Shown here one piece after another: positions 24,319 to 33,283 of a stretch of 64,000 nucleotides of DNA. The position numbers and the translations under genes were made by a program. How positions within the stretch are numbered: the first letter of the stretch is position 1; every line of letters begins with the position of its first letter. The stretch spans positions 1 through 64,000 of the forward strand of contig NZ_JAANYN010000013.1 of NCBI RefSeq assembly GCF_011290685.1, in the 5' to 3' direction. The DNA is from Cyclobacterium plantarum (GTDB taxonomy: Bacteria > Bacteroidota > Bacteroidia > Cytophagales > Cyclobacteriaceae). A model generated the notes under the pieces. The model was not told the origin of the DNA. It ran no database searches and saw only the letters and a program-made list of their open reading frames with translations.

Positions 24319-26760
24319 ATGACCATGAACTTTAGAAAGCTTATTTTTGCCACCTCTTTTTTCTTTTTACTGGGACTGAGCCACCTGGCAGCCCAGGAGA
24401 TGATGGCTACCGTTTCAGGAACGGTACTGGACGAAAGGGGAGACCCACTTCCTTTTTCCAATGTTGTTTTATTGGAAACCGGGTCTGAGGATTTGGTTAC
24501 AGCTGCTATTTCTGATGACACGGGTCATTTTACCTTGCAGACAAATGTTGAAAAAGAGGTAATCCTTAGTATTTCTACCCTGGGTTTTGCGCCTTACAAA
24601 AGCAAGCCGTTCTTATTGAAAGCCGGTTTGAAGAAGGACTTTGCTGAAATTCAATTAACAGCGGAATTGTCTGCACTGGATGAAGTGACGGTAAATGCCG
24701 CCAGGCCAAATGTATTGATTCAGGCAGACAAAACCATCGTCAACGTGGCAGGTACGGTAATGGCTGAAGGTAATACGGTTTTGGATGTGGTAGGGCGGTC
24801 TCCGGGAGTGTTTGTAGATGCTGATGGTAACATTAGCCTGAATGGCAGGACAGGTGTTATTGTGTTGATAGATGAGCGGCAGACCTATATGAGTGCCACA
24901 GACCTGGCCAATTTTCTTCGTGCCATGCCAGCGGACAATATTCTGAGCATCGAGGTGATCAACAATCCTCCGGCAAAATACGATGCCGAAGGAGCGGCTG
25001 GTGTGATCAACCTGGTACTTAAGAAAAATAATGTAAACGGCACCAATGGAAATGTCCAAATTGGCAGCCAGTACAACGGCATGCATACTCCCTCAGCAGG
25101 GGCTACCTTGAATGTCAAAAAAAACAGGTGGACTTCCAATGCCAGTTTGAATTACAATGAATGGGGGAGGTTCATTGATCTGAATATCCTCAGGAGATTT
25201 CAGCTGGAAAACGGTCTGTCAGTTTTTGATCAGACGGCAAGATTGAAACTTTTAAGAAGCAACCTGTTTTTCTCGGGAGGGACAGATTACCGTATCAATG
25301 ACCAACACAGTGTGGGAATCAACCTGCAGGTATCCGGTCAAAAGGGTACCGAAGATGGCAATTCCCTTACCAATATTTCGAACCCTGAAAATACAGACAG
25401 GAACTTCCTGAACGCACTCAATGATTCAGACTCTGACAATTTCAGGGTCTTTGGTAACCTGCATTATATTGGCAAGCTGGATACCCTTGGGACCAGGATT
25501 ACAGCCGACCTGGACTATACCCAAATGGATGCCAGTAGCCTGAGTATGCTGAACAATAGTTACTGGGTGAATGAAAATACCGGGGCCGGTACCTCGGACC
25601 GGATCCGGACAGGGAATGAAATGGTGTATACCATTTATACTGCCAAGGCCGATTTTACCAGGCCTCTGGGAGAAGGAAAGGAGTTGGAGGCCGGTCTTAA
25701 AGGAAGTTGGGTAAATTCTGATAACCAGCTGGATATTTTCAAAAGTGTGGAAGAGGGGGAATTTACCCGGGATCCCAACAGTAACCATTTTATTTACAAG
25801 GAACAGGTATTGGCAGCATACACCTCTTACAAGGCACCTATTAGCGAGAAATTGAATTTTCAGGCAGGATTAAGAGCAGAATATGCTGAAATAGAGGGTA
25901 ATTCCGTTACTTCTTCACAGGTAAACACCCAGGAGTACCTGAATCTTTTTCCCAGCATGTACCTGCAACACCAGGTAAATGACAATTATCAAATTGTTTA
26001 CAATATTAACCGCAGGATTACCAGACCCCATTACAGGCAATTGAACCCCTACGTTTTTTACATTGATCCATTGACCACTGAGGAGGGAAATCCGCAACTG
26101 AGGCCCCAATATGCCAATAATTTTGAAATGAATCATATCATCAAAAGCGCTTATCAGGTTTCCCTGTCTTTTTCTCAGACAGAGAATGCATTTGGGCAGA
26201 TCATGGTGCAGGACGATGAGACCAGAAAAACCAGCATTCAGATGCAGAACCTGGACCGCACGCAGAACCTAAGTCTGAGAGCCATCCTCCCGGTAGAGTT
26301 TGCAGATTGGTACAGCAGCAGCAATATGTTGCAATTTAATGGCAATACCTTTCAATCCCAATTAGGGGATGAGCTTCTGGATGAAAGACAATTTTCCTTT
26401 ATGGCCAGGACCCAGCACAACATTAATTTGCCCAAAGGATTCAAGGTGGAGTTGATAGGAATTTACAGGAGTCCTTTTCGTGACGGACAGTTAAAAATCA
26501 ATGCCATGAGCTGGATGGATGCCGGGGTAACCAAAACATTTCTTGACGACAAGATAAGCCTTACCGTAAATGGGACAGATATTTTCAGGACCATGAGATT
26601 TAAGGGTAATATTGATTTTCACCGCATCAACACCGATGTGCAACAGTACAACAGCATGCAGAGTGTGAGGTTTACGCTACGCTGGAAATTTGCTCAGGGA
26701 GAACAATTTAAAGTTTCCCAAAGAAGTGGTAGTACTGAAGAAAGAAATAGACTGGAATAA
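24319..26760 (+). CDS. Outer-membrane beta-barrel receptor (TonB-receptor-like, OMP_b-brl_3 type)
   Basis: An 813-residue outer-membrane protein. It has a signal peptide (about 1-26, ending LAAQ), a carboxypeptidase-regulatory-like beta-sandwich (about 29-115, VSGTVLDERGDPLPFSNVVL), a plug-like domain (about 120-230, with PPAKYDAEGAAGVINLVLKK) and a beta-barrel ending in LRWKFAQGEQF and a polar tail. This layout is typical of the outer-membrane beta-barrel family 3 proteins, which resemble TonB receptors but often lack a known ligand. No SusD partner is adjacent. A second ATG at 24325 is possible. It is followed by a good terminator. Confidence 0.88.
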   Translation: MTMNFRKLIFATSFFFLLGLSHLAAQEMMATVSGTVLDERGDPLPFSNVVLLETGSEDLVTAAISDDTGHFTLQTNVEKEVILSISTLGFAPYKSKPFLLKAGLKKDFAEIQLTAELSALDEVTVNAARPNVLIQADKTIVNVAGTVMAEGNTVLDVVGRSPGVFVDADGNISLNGRTGVIVLIDERQTYMSATDLANFLRAMPADNILSIEVINNPPAKYDAEGAAGVINLVLKKNNVNGTNGNVQIGSQYNGMHTPSAGATLNVKKNRWTSNASLNYNEWGRFIDLNILRRFQLENGLSVFDQTARLKLLRSNLFFSGGTDYRINDQHSVGINLQVSGQKGTEDGNSLTNISNPENTDRNFLNALNDSDSDNFRVFGNLHYIGKLDTLGTRITADLDYTQMDASSLSMLNNSYWVNENTGAGTSDRIRTGNEMVYTIYTAKADFTRPLGEGKELEAGLKGSWVNSDNQLDIFKSVEEGEFTRDPNSNHFIYKEQVLAAYTSYKAPISEKLNFQAGLRAEYAEIEGNSVTSSQVNTQEYLNLFPSMYLQHQVNDNYQIVYNINRRITRPHYRQLNPYVFYIDPLTTEEGNPQLRPQYANNFEMNHIIKSAYQVSLSFSQTENAFGQIMVQDDETRKTSIQMQNLDRTQNLSLRAILPVEFADWYSSSNMLQFNGNTFQSQLGDELLDERQFSFMARTQHNINLPKGFKVELIGIYRSPFRDGQLKINAMSWMDAGVTKTFLDDKISLTVNGTDIFRTMRFKGNIDFHRINTDVQQYNSMQSVRFTLRWKFAQGEQFKVSQRSGSTEERNRLE

Positions 26761-26790
26761 GTTTAGATTAGGTTTTTAACAATTATAAAG

Positions 26791-26816
26791 ACAGCACCTC
26801 ATAGGTGCTGTTTTTA
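26791..26816 (+). terminator. Terminator after the outer-membrane receptor
   Basis: ACAGCACCT pairs with AGGTGCTGT around CAT and is followed by TTTTATTT, 30 nt after the receptor stop. Confidence 0.85.
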
Positions 26817-26853
26817 TTTAAACTTCTATTGCAATGTCCGGGGAATTTTAAGT

Positions 26854-27318
26854 TTACAGGAAATGGTACAGAAAAATCAGGTGAGCGGAAAGTGCCGGTT
26901 TTCTTTCTCCCTTGATCTCGATTTTCACCTGCATTTCCGTTTTGATGGTACCCCTGAGGTCGCTGATATTGGCCAGGCTTGCTTTCATCCTGATCTCGTC
27001 ATTGACTTTTACAGGATTGGCAAATCTCAGGTTCTCTATACCATAATTGACCATCATTTTGAGGTTGTTGACCTGTACGATCTGGTTCCATAAAAAAGGT
27101 ACCAGGGAGAGGGTAAGGTATCCGTGGGCAATGGTGCCCCCAAACGCACCTTCCGCTTTGGCCTTTTCGGGATCGGTATGGATCCATTGGTGGTCCAAAG
27201 TGGCATCAGCAAACAGGTTGATCTGTTCCTGATTTACCTTGTGAAAATCCGATACCCCCAGCTCCTTACCAATGTATTGTTGAAAGTCTTCAAAACTATT
27301 AATGATCAGTTTGCTCAT
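26854..27318 (-). CDS. MaoC-family (R)-enoyl-CoA hydratase
   Basis: A 154-residue hot-dog-fold protein. FADATLDHQWIHTDPEKA (about 32-49) holds the Asp/His catalytic pair of (R)-specific enoyl-CoA hydratases, and GTIAHGYLTLSL the overhang segment. It should hydrate short enoyl-CoA or enoyl-ACP esters, in fatty-acid metabolism or polyester precursor supply. It stands alone, 68 nt downstream of the small coiled-coil gene on the same strand. Confidence 0.9.
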   Translation of the reverse strand: MSKLIINSFEDFQQYIGKELGVSDFHKVNQEQINLFADATLDHQWIHTDPEKAKAEGAFGGTIAHGYLTLSLVPFLWNQIVQVNNLKMMVNYGIENLRFANPVKVNDEIRMKASLANISDLRGTIKTEMQVKIEIKGERKPALSAHLIFLYHFL

Positions 27319-27386
27319 ATCTTTATTGGGTTTGAAAAAATGAAATTATCAAAACCCCCCGGATTATAAAACAAAAATGATGGAAT

Positions 27387-27872
27387 TCAATATGCTTTTT
27401 GTTTTTTCCGGTAATACATAAAGCCAAGCACCATACTGCTTAGAAAAAAAATGAGTGTGGTCCACTCGTAGGTTCGCATTTTTTCTTTTTCCTCCTGTAT
27501 GTCTGCATCCTTTTCACGAAGGGCCCTTTTGAGTTTAACGATATCGGCTTCGGCTTTGTGTGCAATGAATTTATAATCCTCTTTTTCGTTGCCTATGGTA
27601 GTTGTCTGAATGTCTTTGAGCATTTCCAGCTCCTGCATGATCTGGTTGTCCTTGTGAATGATGCGTCCCATCCATTCATTGGTGGTCATCATGTCTTTTT
27701 TTGTTCGATTACCAAAAATCCCGGATTTCTGGTTCTCAGATTCCTGCCATTCCTGGTGAAGGATTTTTCTTTCCTGTACCAGTTTATTGAGTTTTTCCTG
27801 AGCATCCGCCGGCATGGGAAAGGTTATTAACCAGATGAGTAATCCAAAGAAATAAAAGACTTTATTTTTCAT
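27387..27872 (-). CDS. Exported coiled-coil protein with C-terminal membrane helix
   Basis: A 161-residue protein of unknown function: signal peptide (about 1-24, ending ADAQ), a long charged helical region (about 25-128) predicted to form a coiled coil, and a transmembrane helix near the C-terminus (WTTLIFFLSSMVLGFMYYR) with a basic tail. This would place the coiled coil in the periplasm, anchored by its C-terminus. No family was recognised. Confidence 0.7.
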   Translation of the reverse strand: MKNKVFYFFGLLIWLITFPMPADAQEKLNKLVQERKILHQEWQESENQKSGIFGNRTKKDMMTTNEWMGRIIHKDNQIMQELEMLKDIQTTTIGNEKEDYKFIAHKAEADIVKLKRALREKDADIQEEKEKMRTYEWTTLIFFLSSMVLGFMYYRKKQKAY

Positions 27873-27973
27873 GCTGATTTGGCATTTTTTATAACTGATT
27901 CTGATTTTGAAATTCCGATTTCAAAAAACATGCCTAAAATCAATTGACTATCTTTTCCTTTTATTTTAAAACC

Positions 27974-28879
27974 TTAATTTTTATTTCCGGGAAGAAATTC
28001 GTTCAATACCTGCCGCAGGTAATCGCGGTCCAGGTGGGTATAAATTTCCGTGGTGGTAATGCTTTCGTGACCCAACATTTCCTGCACCGCCCTGAGATCT
28101 GCACCACCTTCCACCAGGTGGGTAGCAAAGCTATGTCTGAAGGTGTGTGGGCTTACATTCTTCTGTATCCCGGCCTCTTTTACCAGTTTTTTGATAATGA
28201 GAAACACCATCACTCTGGAGAGTTTTTTTCCTCTGCGGTTTAAAAAAATATACTCTTCATGGCCTTTGGCAATATTTTGATGCACCCGGACCTCCTCCAG
28301 GTAAAGGCGCAGGTATTTAGCAGCAGACTTTCCTACAGGCACCAGCCGTTCCTTATTGCCTTTTCCTGTTACCCGCAAAAACCCGATATCCTGGTAGTAA
28401 TGGCTGGTTTTTAAATGAGTCAGTTCGGAAACCCGCAGCCCGCTGCTGTAAAGCATCTCTAACATGGCCCTGTTGCGATGCCCTTCCGGCTCCCCCATGG
28501 GGATGGCTTCCAGCAGTTTTTCGATTTCAATATAGCTCAGCGTGTCTGGTAGGGTCCGGGTTAGTTTTGGAGCCTCCAGAAGCAGGGCCGGGTTGTCCAG
28601 GATTTTATCCTCGTACATCAGGTATTTGAAAAAAGCCTTGATACCGGAGATGATTCTTGCCTGTGAAAATTCAGATATATTTAACCCGGCCAAATCATTC
28701 ACAAATTGCCTCAGGTGATAGAGCTGCACCTGTTCAGGGGCAATGTCGGGAAAGTTTTTTTCCAGATAGGCCGCGACCTTTTCCACATCCTGCCGGTAAG
28801 CCAAAATGGAATTGTCCTGAAGCGAACGCTCGATTTTCAGGTAATAGCCAAAGGCTCTGATCTCCTTTTCCCAAGTCAT
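27974..28879 (-). CDS. xerD: Tyrosine recombinase XerD
   Basis: A 301-residue site-specific recombinase, presumably resolving chromosome dimers at dif with XerC. An N-terminal SAM-like core-binding domain (about 1-95) is followed by the catalytic domain with Arg 149 (GLRVSELTHLK), HTFRHSFATHL and LGHESITTTEIYTH, ending in the Tyr nucleophile segment. The length and chromosomal setting beside housekeeping genes fit the Xer type, not a mobile-element integrase; XerC is the main alternative. Confidence 0.92.
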   Translation of the reverse strand: MTWEKEIRAFGYYLKIERSLQDNSILAYRQDVEKVAAYLEKNFPDIAPEQVQLYHLRQFVNDLAGLNISEFSQARIISGIKAFFKYLMYEDKILDNPALLLEAPKLTRTLPDTLSYIEIEKLLEAIPMGEPEGHRNRAMLEMLYSSGLRVSELTHLKTSHYYQDIGFLRVTGKGNKERLVPVGKSAAKYLRLYLEEVRVHQNIAKGHEEYIFLNRRGKKLSRVMVFLIIKKLVKEAGIQKNVSPHTFRHSFATHLVEGGADLRAVQEMLGHESITTTEIYTHLDRDYLRQVLNEFLPGNKN

Positions 28880-28964
28880 CCCGTAAAATTAATCCTTCCC
28901 GGATATTTTGTCCTCATTTTCTTAAAAACAATGGATTATCTCCGCTAGTTATTTGACGATTGCT

Positions 28965-28972
28965 TACATTTG
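28965..28972 (+). promoter_or_regulatory. -7 promoter box of aroQ
   Basis: TACATTTG matches TAnnTTTG exactly and would place the transcript start near 28979. This excludes the upstream TTG at 28960 as a start and supports translation from TTG 29008. No well-spaced -33 box is visible. Confidence 0.5.
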
Positions 28973-29007
28973 CCTTTCCAGTTATAGACAAGAAAATCAA
29001 CAGAAAA

Positions 29008-29436
29008 TTGAAAATCGCTATTATCAACGGTCCCAACCTCAACCTTTTAGGTAAGCGGGAGCCGGAAATTTATGGAAGCAGCTCTTTTGAAGATTATTTT
29101 GAAAAATTGACCGCCAAATATCCTGATTTAAAACTCTCTTATTACCAGAGTAATGTGGAGGGCGAGCTGGTCAACCGACTTCATGAAGTAGGTTTTGATC
29201 ACGATGGTATTTTAATAAACGCAGGCGCCTACACCCACACCTCTGTGGCCCTCTCGGATGCCATTGCGGGAATACAGACACCCGTATTGGAAGTTCATAT
29301 TTCCAATATCTATAAGAGGGAGGAATTCAGGCACAAAAGCATTATCTCAAAAGAATGTGTGGGGATGATTGCCGGCCTGGGATTGCTGGGCTATGAATTG
29401 GGATTGCAATATTTTATACAGAAAGAAAATCAATAA
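29008..29436 (+). CDS. aroQ: Type II 3-dehydroquinate dehydratase
   Basis: Third step of the shikimate pathway (3-dehydroquinate to 3-dehydroshikimate). The protein has 142 residues from TTG 29008, which gives the family start LKIAIINGPNLNLLG. Hallmarks are the flexible active-site loop GKREPEIYG with Tyr, QSNVEGELVNRLHE, NAGAYTHTSVALSDAI and EVHISNIYKREEFRHKS with the catalytic His. It overlaps the next gene by 1 nt (TAATG), so the two are coupled. Confidence 0.92.
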   Translation: MKIAIINGPNLNLLGKREPEIYGSSSFEDYFEKLTAKYPDLKLSYYQSNVEGELVNRLHEVGFDHDGILINAGAYTHTSVALSDAIAGIQTPVLEVHISNIYKREEFRHKSIISKECVGMIAGLGLLGYELGLQYFIQKENQ

Positions 29437-30497
29437 TGGCTATGCTCACATTTGCTCCGGGACCATCTAAAGTTTTTGACAAATTACCTGAATATTTTCA
29501 GGACGCTTATAATCAGGGAATCCTCAGTGCCAACCACCGCAGTGCGGTATTTATGGATTTGTACAGGGATACTGAAAATTTGTTGAAGAAAAGGCTGGAA
29601 ATACCTGCAGATTACAGGCTGTTGTTTACTTCGAGTGCTACCGAAAACTGGGAAATCATATCCCAGTCCCTGGTAGAACAGGCCTCATTCCATGTTTTTT
29701 CAGGATCTTTTGGTAAAAAATGGTTTGATTTCGCCCAAAAAATCATTCCCGAAACCGACTCCTTGAAGTTGGATAAAAACACGGTATTGGAAGTAGCTGA
29801 CCTGGAAGTTTCCGATGCTTTTGATTTCATAGCCATTACCCAAAACGAAACCTCCAATGCCACGCAGGTGAGCAATGAGATCATTGCGGGCCTGGTGAGG
29901 AAATTTCCCGATAAGATGCTGGCGGTGGATACCACCTCCTCCATGGGCGGAATTTTCCTGGATTTCAAGCTGGCCGATGTCTGGTATGCCTCCGTACAGA
30001 AATGCTTCGGCCTGCCTGCGGGGCTTGGGCTTTTGGTACTCTCTCCCAAAGCCATTGCCAAGGCAAAAAATAAGGGGGAATATGGGCGGTACAACAGCCT
30101 GAATTTCATGTTGGAAAATGCAGCCAATTACCAAACCCATTATACGCCTAATGTACTGGGTATTTACCTGTTGAACAGGGTATTGCAGGACATGCCGCCT
30201 ATCCAGGAAGTACAGGAAAAGACTGAAAAAAGGATGCAGGCCCTGGAAAAACTGGTGGATCAATCGGCCAAACTGGCTTTTTTGGTAACCAATCCCGCAT
30301 CAAGAAGCCGAACGGTTTTGGGCGTAGGAGGTGAAGAGGCTTTTATCAAAAGCATCAAACAGGCCGCTGAAAGCAAAGGCATGCAGATGGGGAGTGGTTA
30401 TGGTCCTTTAAAGCCTACCAGTTTTAGAATCGCCAATTTTCCGGCCATAAATGATGAGGAGTTTGATAATTTGATCCGTTTTTTGGAAAGCTACTGA
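29436..30497 (+). CDS. Class V (SerC-like) PLP aminotransferase
   Basis: A 353-residue pyridoxal-phosphate enzyme of class V. FAPGPSKVF at the start and SANHRSAVF near 31 match the phosphoserine aminotransferase-like branch, and VQKCFGLPAGLG near 188 supplies the Schiff-base Lys. It probably transaminates phosphoserine or an alpha-keto acid such as glyoxylate. Canonical SerC starts differ somewhat, so the substrate is uncertain. It is coupled to aroQ and lies 12 nt before marC. Confidence 0.85.
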   Translation: MAMLTFAPGPSKVFDKLPEYFQDAYNQGILSANHRSAVFMDLYRDTENLLKKRLEIPADYRLLFTSSATENWEIISQSLVEQASFHVFSGSFGKKWFDFAQKIIPETDSLKLDKNTVLEVADLEVSDAFDFIAITQNETSNATQVSNEIIAGLVRKFPDKMLAVDTTSSMGGIFLDFKLADVWYASVQKCFGLPAGLGLLVLSPKAIAKAKNKGEYGRYNSLNFMLENAANYQTHYTPNVLGIYLLNRVLQDMPPIQEVQEKTEKRMQALEKLVDQSAKLAFLVTNPASRSRTVLGVGGEEAFIKSIKQAAESKGMQMGSGYGPLKPTSFRIANFPAINDEEFDNLIRFLESY

Positions 30498-30509
30498 AGG
30501 TAAACCCAC

Positions 30510-31091
30510 ATGTTTGATTTCAGAGAAATTCTTTCTGTTACCCTGATTCTTTTTTCCGTAATCGATATTTTGGGTTCTGTGCCCATTGTGATCAATCTCC
30601 GGAAAAAGGTGGGTCACATACAAAGTGGAAAGGCCACTATTGTAGCGGGAGTTTTGATGGTTTTGTTTTTATTGCTGGGTAAATCTATACTTAGCTTGTT
30701 CGGAATTGGCGTGGAGGATTTTGCCATTGCAGGGGCCCTGATCATTTTTGCACTTGGGGCTGAAATGATTCTGGGAATAGAGATATTCAAACCGGACCCG
30801 GAGGCAGGCTCCACCAGTACTTCCATTGTGCCCATCGCCTTCCCGCTGATTGCCGGGGCAGGTACCCTGACCACCATACTTACCCTCAAGGCGGAATTTT
30901 CTCAGGCCAATATTGCCGTAGGGATCGTTCTGAATCTGATCATTATCTTTGTGGTACTCAAAAGTACCAACTGGCTGGAGCGAAAATTGGGGCAGACAGG
31001 CCTGGATGTTTTGCGGAGGATATTCGGGATCATTTTGTTATCCATAGCGATCAAGATTTTTAAAAGCAATGTGTTTCCGGATATGCCATAA
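30510..31091 (+). CDS. MarC-family integral membrane protein
   Basis: A 193-residue inner-membrane protein with six helices arranged as two repeats (LFSVIDILGSVPIVINL at the start, PLIAGAGTLTTILTL in the second half), matching the MarC/NAAT family. The function is not settled; some relatives transport amino acids. It lies 12 nt after the aminotransferase gene and closes the aroQ operon. Confidence 0.88.
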   Translation: MFDFREILSVTLILFSVIDILGSVPIVINLRKKVGHIQSGKATIVAGVLMVLFLLLGKSILSLFGIGVEDFAIAGALIIFALGAEMILGIEIFKPDPEAGSTSTSIVPIAFPLIAGAGTLTTILTLKAEFSQANIAVGIVLNLIIIFVVLKSTNWLERKLGQTGLDVLRRIFGIILLSIAIKIFKSNVFPDMP

Positions 31092-31222
31092 TGGGGTCCT
31101 GGCAGGTTAACAGGCAGGGGGATTTTACGATTAAATTATCTCATATTTTCGCTTTCAGGTTTTTGATTTGATGAAAAAAGGATTACTTTTGCAATCGCTT
31201 TTGGAACAAAACTGAAAGTTTT

Positions 31223-31297
31223 CGGGGTGTAGCGTAGCCCGGTCATCGCGCCTCGTTTGGGACGAGGAGGTCGCAGGTTCGAATCCTGCCACCCCGA
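31223..31297 (+). tRNA. tRNA-Pro (TGG)
   Basis: A 75-nt cloverleaf: acceptor CGGGGTG (31223-31229) pairs with CACCCCG (31290-31296); anticodon stem CCTCG/CGAGG around TTTGGGA gives TGG; T-arm GCAGG-TTCGAAT-CCTGC; discriminator A at 31297. The CCA is not encoded. Confidence 0.97.
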
Positions 31298-31305
31298 CAC
31301 ATAAC

Positions 31306-31334
31306 AAACCTATCCGATTCAGGGTAGGTTTTTT
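31306..31334 (+). terminator. Terminator after tRNA-Pro
   Basis: AAACCTA (31306-31312) pairs with TAGGTTT (31325-31331) and runs into a T-tract of about nine residues. Confidence 0.8.
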
Positions 31335-31839
31335 TTTGCCCTTTCGGTCCAACTCCCCAAAGGTGTCAAGAGGAGAATCGGGGTTTGAAATCCGGGGGAA
31401 GGGAGGATTTGCGGGGGGTAGTTTGTGCATGTCCTATCATGGTATACGTTTAGTTTTTCATGTCCCAATTTCCGTGTTTTTGACTCATGTATCTTCCGGA
31501 AGGAAAAATATTTCTCCCTCAAAGCCATTCAATGACCTGGCACTTTTACCTCCACCAATGGAAAAAGTGGAAGCTATCCAAATCCTCAAACAGGAAGACA
31601 AAGCATCATGCCATTCCACCGCAGCCCATTTTTTGAAAGTGTTTGTTCATAAAGGTCAAAAAATAAGGTGAATGTGACACTTGGTTTACTTGTCCGAAAT
31701 TCCTAAAAAAATTATTGAGCTTATTGAACGGATACTTATATTTAGGTATTATATATTAGACAAAGAATCTATTCTTCAAGCCAGAGTAGACGCAAAACCT
31801 TAAAATTAAAAAGATGTTTCTTTAATAATAACAAAGGAT
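31335..31839. other. Gene-free stretch after tRNA-Pro
   Basis: About 500 nt with no gene I can support. A forward frame over 31336-31671 has no family features and is probably chance or debris. The right part is AT-rich and leads into a toxin-antitoxin pair. Confidence 0.45.
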
Positions 31840-32046
31840 ATGAAAGTATTATTGGATATAAAAGACGAGAAAGCTGCCTTCATAATGGAGCTGCTCAGCA
31901 ACTTCAAGTTTGTAAAAGCCAAGCCGCTCACCCCCTACAAATCTGAAGTATTGGAAGGATTAAAAGAAGCGGTAGATGAGGTAAATCAGATCAAATCAGG
32001 GAAGAAAAAAGCACAACCATTAAGTGATTTTCTTAATGAATTATAG
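31840..32046 (+). CDS. Antitoxin of a RelE-type toxin-antitoxin pair
   Basis: A 68-residue protein with a hydrophobic N-terminal strand (MKVLLDIKDEKAAFIMELLS) and a basic/acidic C-terminal tail (SEVLEGLKEAVDEVNQIKSG), the build of small antitoxins paired with RelE/ParE toxins. The toxin gene begins inside it, with an 11-nt overlap. The N-terminus could form a ribbon or AbrB-like DNA-binding unit, but no family was fixed. Confidence 0.7.
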   Translation: MKVLLDIKDEKAAFIMELLSNFKFVKAKPLTPYKSEVLEGLKEAVDEVNQIKSGKKKAQPLSDFLNEL

Positions 32047-32361
32047 GGTAGATACGATTGCTCCTTTTCGAAAAGAGGCCAAAAAGCTCATCAAAAAATA
32101 CCCTTCCCTAAAAAATGAACTTGTGGAACTGGGCAGTAAACTTTCCAATGACCCCACCACTGGTACTGCCCTTGGCAATAATTGCTTTAAAATTCGGCTG
32201 TCCATCGCTTCCAAAGGAAAAGGCAAATCCGGAGGGGCAAGGCTGATTACGCATTTCTACCGGCTCAGGATATGGTATTTTTGCTTTCTATTTACGACAA
32301 GTCTGACCGGGAAAATATCTCTGACGGCGAGATCAAAGCACTACTGAAGTTAATTCAGTAA
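32036..32361 (+). pseudogene. RelE/ParE-family toxin, frameshifted
   Basis: From ATG 32036 the frame reads as a RelE-type toxin (FRKEAKKLIKKYPSLKNELV, then GNNCFKIRLSIASKGKGKSG, GARLITHFY) up to about 32260. It then slips, and the family C-terminus (MVFLLSIYDKSDREN, ISDGEIKALLKLIQ) appears in another frame, ending at TAA 32359-32361. The total span is one base short of a multiple of three, so a one-base deletion near 32255-32265 explains it. The frame as it stands ends at 32347 with a foreign tail and is probably inactive. The antitoxin gene is intact. Confidence 0.82.
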
Positions 32362-32853
32362 AAAAATCATACATACCCGGCTCGTTGGCTATTTCTGGTT
32401 CCCTATATTTACAGGTTAATGAACGGTAATAAACATCTATTAAAATTAATGAATACCACTGTCTACTATCGTTTAAAACCGAATTTGGGCGTAATAATTC
32501 AATATTTATTGTTGGAATCCTAAATATCATTTTTCCCAAGACCGGGCTTAAACCTGGGAAACCCCGGAACCCATTACTTGCTAAAGAGAAGTAACGGATT
32601 TGTTTCAGCAAAAATACTCATTAGGGCCTGAATTCCTCTTCCATGCTAAAAAGTGCGAGCTGCAGGAGCCAGTTTATGATTGAATTACGTAATCTTTGGT
32701 TTGATTTCGGTTATTTCTTTGCCAATACCGTTCCGAAATTTGTATTTTTAATCAAAATGGAATCAGGATGCGCAATAGGAATCTTAAAAAGGTAAAATTG
32801 GTACTTTCGAGGTCTCAGCTATAGGGCTGGGTTGCATAAAAAAAATTATATCA
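32362..32853. other. Gene-free stretch before the redox operon
   Basis: About 490 nt with no convincing gene. A reverse frame over 32333-32611 has no recognisable features. A few short GC-rich dyads (GGG/CCC type near 32535-32570) are present. The promoter and operator of the next operon begin at 32854. Confidence 0.45.
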
Positions 32854-32884
32854 TTTGAATAGTAAGGAATCCTTACTATATTTG
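32854..32884 (+). promoter_or_regulatory. Promoter with a 21-bp palindromic operator
   Basis: TTTG (32854-32857) and TATATTTG (32877-32884) are exactly 19 nt apart, the ideal Bacteroidota promoter. The spacer and -7 start are filled by a perfect palindrome, ATAGTAAGGA and TCCTTACTAT around a central A (32859-32879). A bound protein would block the polymerase. The MarR-family regulator encoded at 33638 is the obvious candidate. Confidence 0.82.
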
Positions 32885-32925
32885 GCAAGGCAATATCGCC
32901 TGTTAACACTTTAAACTTTATTCAA

Positions 32926-33159
32926 ATGGTAAAATCAATTTTCTATCACGCAGGCTGTCCCGTATGTGTCAGCGCAGAACAGGACATTGTAAATCTCATT
33001 GGAGCCGACAATGTGGAAGTCGTTCACATTGGCGAAGACCGAAGCCGAATATCCGAAGCGGAAAAGGCAGGAGTAAAATCAGTTCCTGCACTGCTTACTC
33101 CAAACGGAAATGTGCTTCACCTCAATTTCGGGGCATCTATTAATGACCTGAAAGGCTAA
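32926..33159 (+). CDS. Thioredoxin-like small redox protein (CPVC)
   Basis: A 77-residue thioredoxin/glutaredoxin-fold protein. FYHAGCPVCVSAE near the N-terminus holds the redox pair Cys-Pro-Val-Cys, and VKSVPALL the cis-Pro. It is shorter than thioredoxin and resembles the compact glutaredoxin-like proteins. No signal is present, so it is cytoplasmic. It is first in a cluster with a gamma-glutamylcyclotransferase-like gene and a Cys-rich MarR regulator, which suggests a thiol-stress response. Confidence 0.83.
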   Translation: MVKSIFYHAGCPVCVSAEQDIVNLIGADNVEVVHIGEDRSRISEAEKAGVKSVPALLTPNGNVLHLNFGASINDLKG

Positions 33160-33164
33160 AAAAA

Positions 33165-33197
33165 TTTGTTCTTTTAAGTTAGGATTCCTAATTAAAA
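33165..33197 (+). promoter_or_regulatory. Second operator/promoter in the redox cluster
   Basis: TTAGGA/TCCTAA around a central T (33179-33191) repeats the AGGAnTCCT core of the palindrome at 32859-32879, with outer AT-rich symmetry. TTTG at 33165-33168 and TAATTAAA at 33189-33196 could form a weak promoter 20 nt apart for the two downstream genes. Confidence 0.6.
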
Positions 33198-33283
33198 TGG
33201 GGTTCCTGACTTATTTTCAGCCATAATAAATACCCCTCAAATTGAAAAAATGATTGATTTGATTATTGAAGTAGAAAAATGCA

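Noticed and set aside
27974-28879. Integrase of a mobile element
   Set aside because: The recombinase has Xer length and lies among housekeeping genes without element ends or cargo.
28960-29007. Longer aroQ start at TTG 28960
   Set aside because: The -7 promoter box lies within it, and the extra residues do not match the family.
31155-31430. Reverse-strand 91-codon frame across tRNA-Pro
   Set aside because: It is the reverse complement of the tRNA and its flanks; such frames are a common false annotation.
31336-31671. 111-codon forward frame after tRNA-Pro
   Set aside because: Its sequence has no family-like pattern and a start within the terminator region; probably chance.
32333-32611. 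92-codon reverse frame after the broken RelE gene
   Set aside because: No recognisable motif, no start-site support, and it begins inside the toxin remnant.
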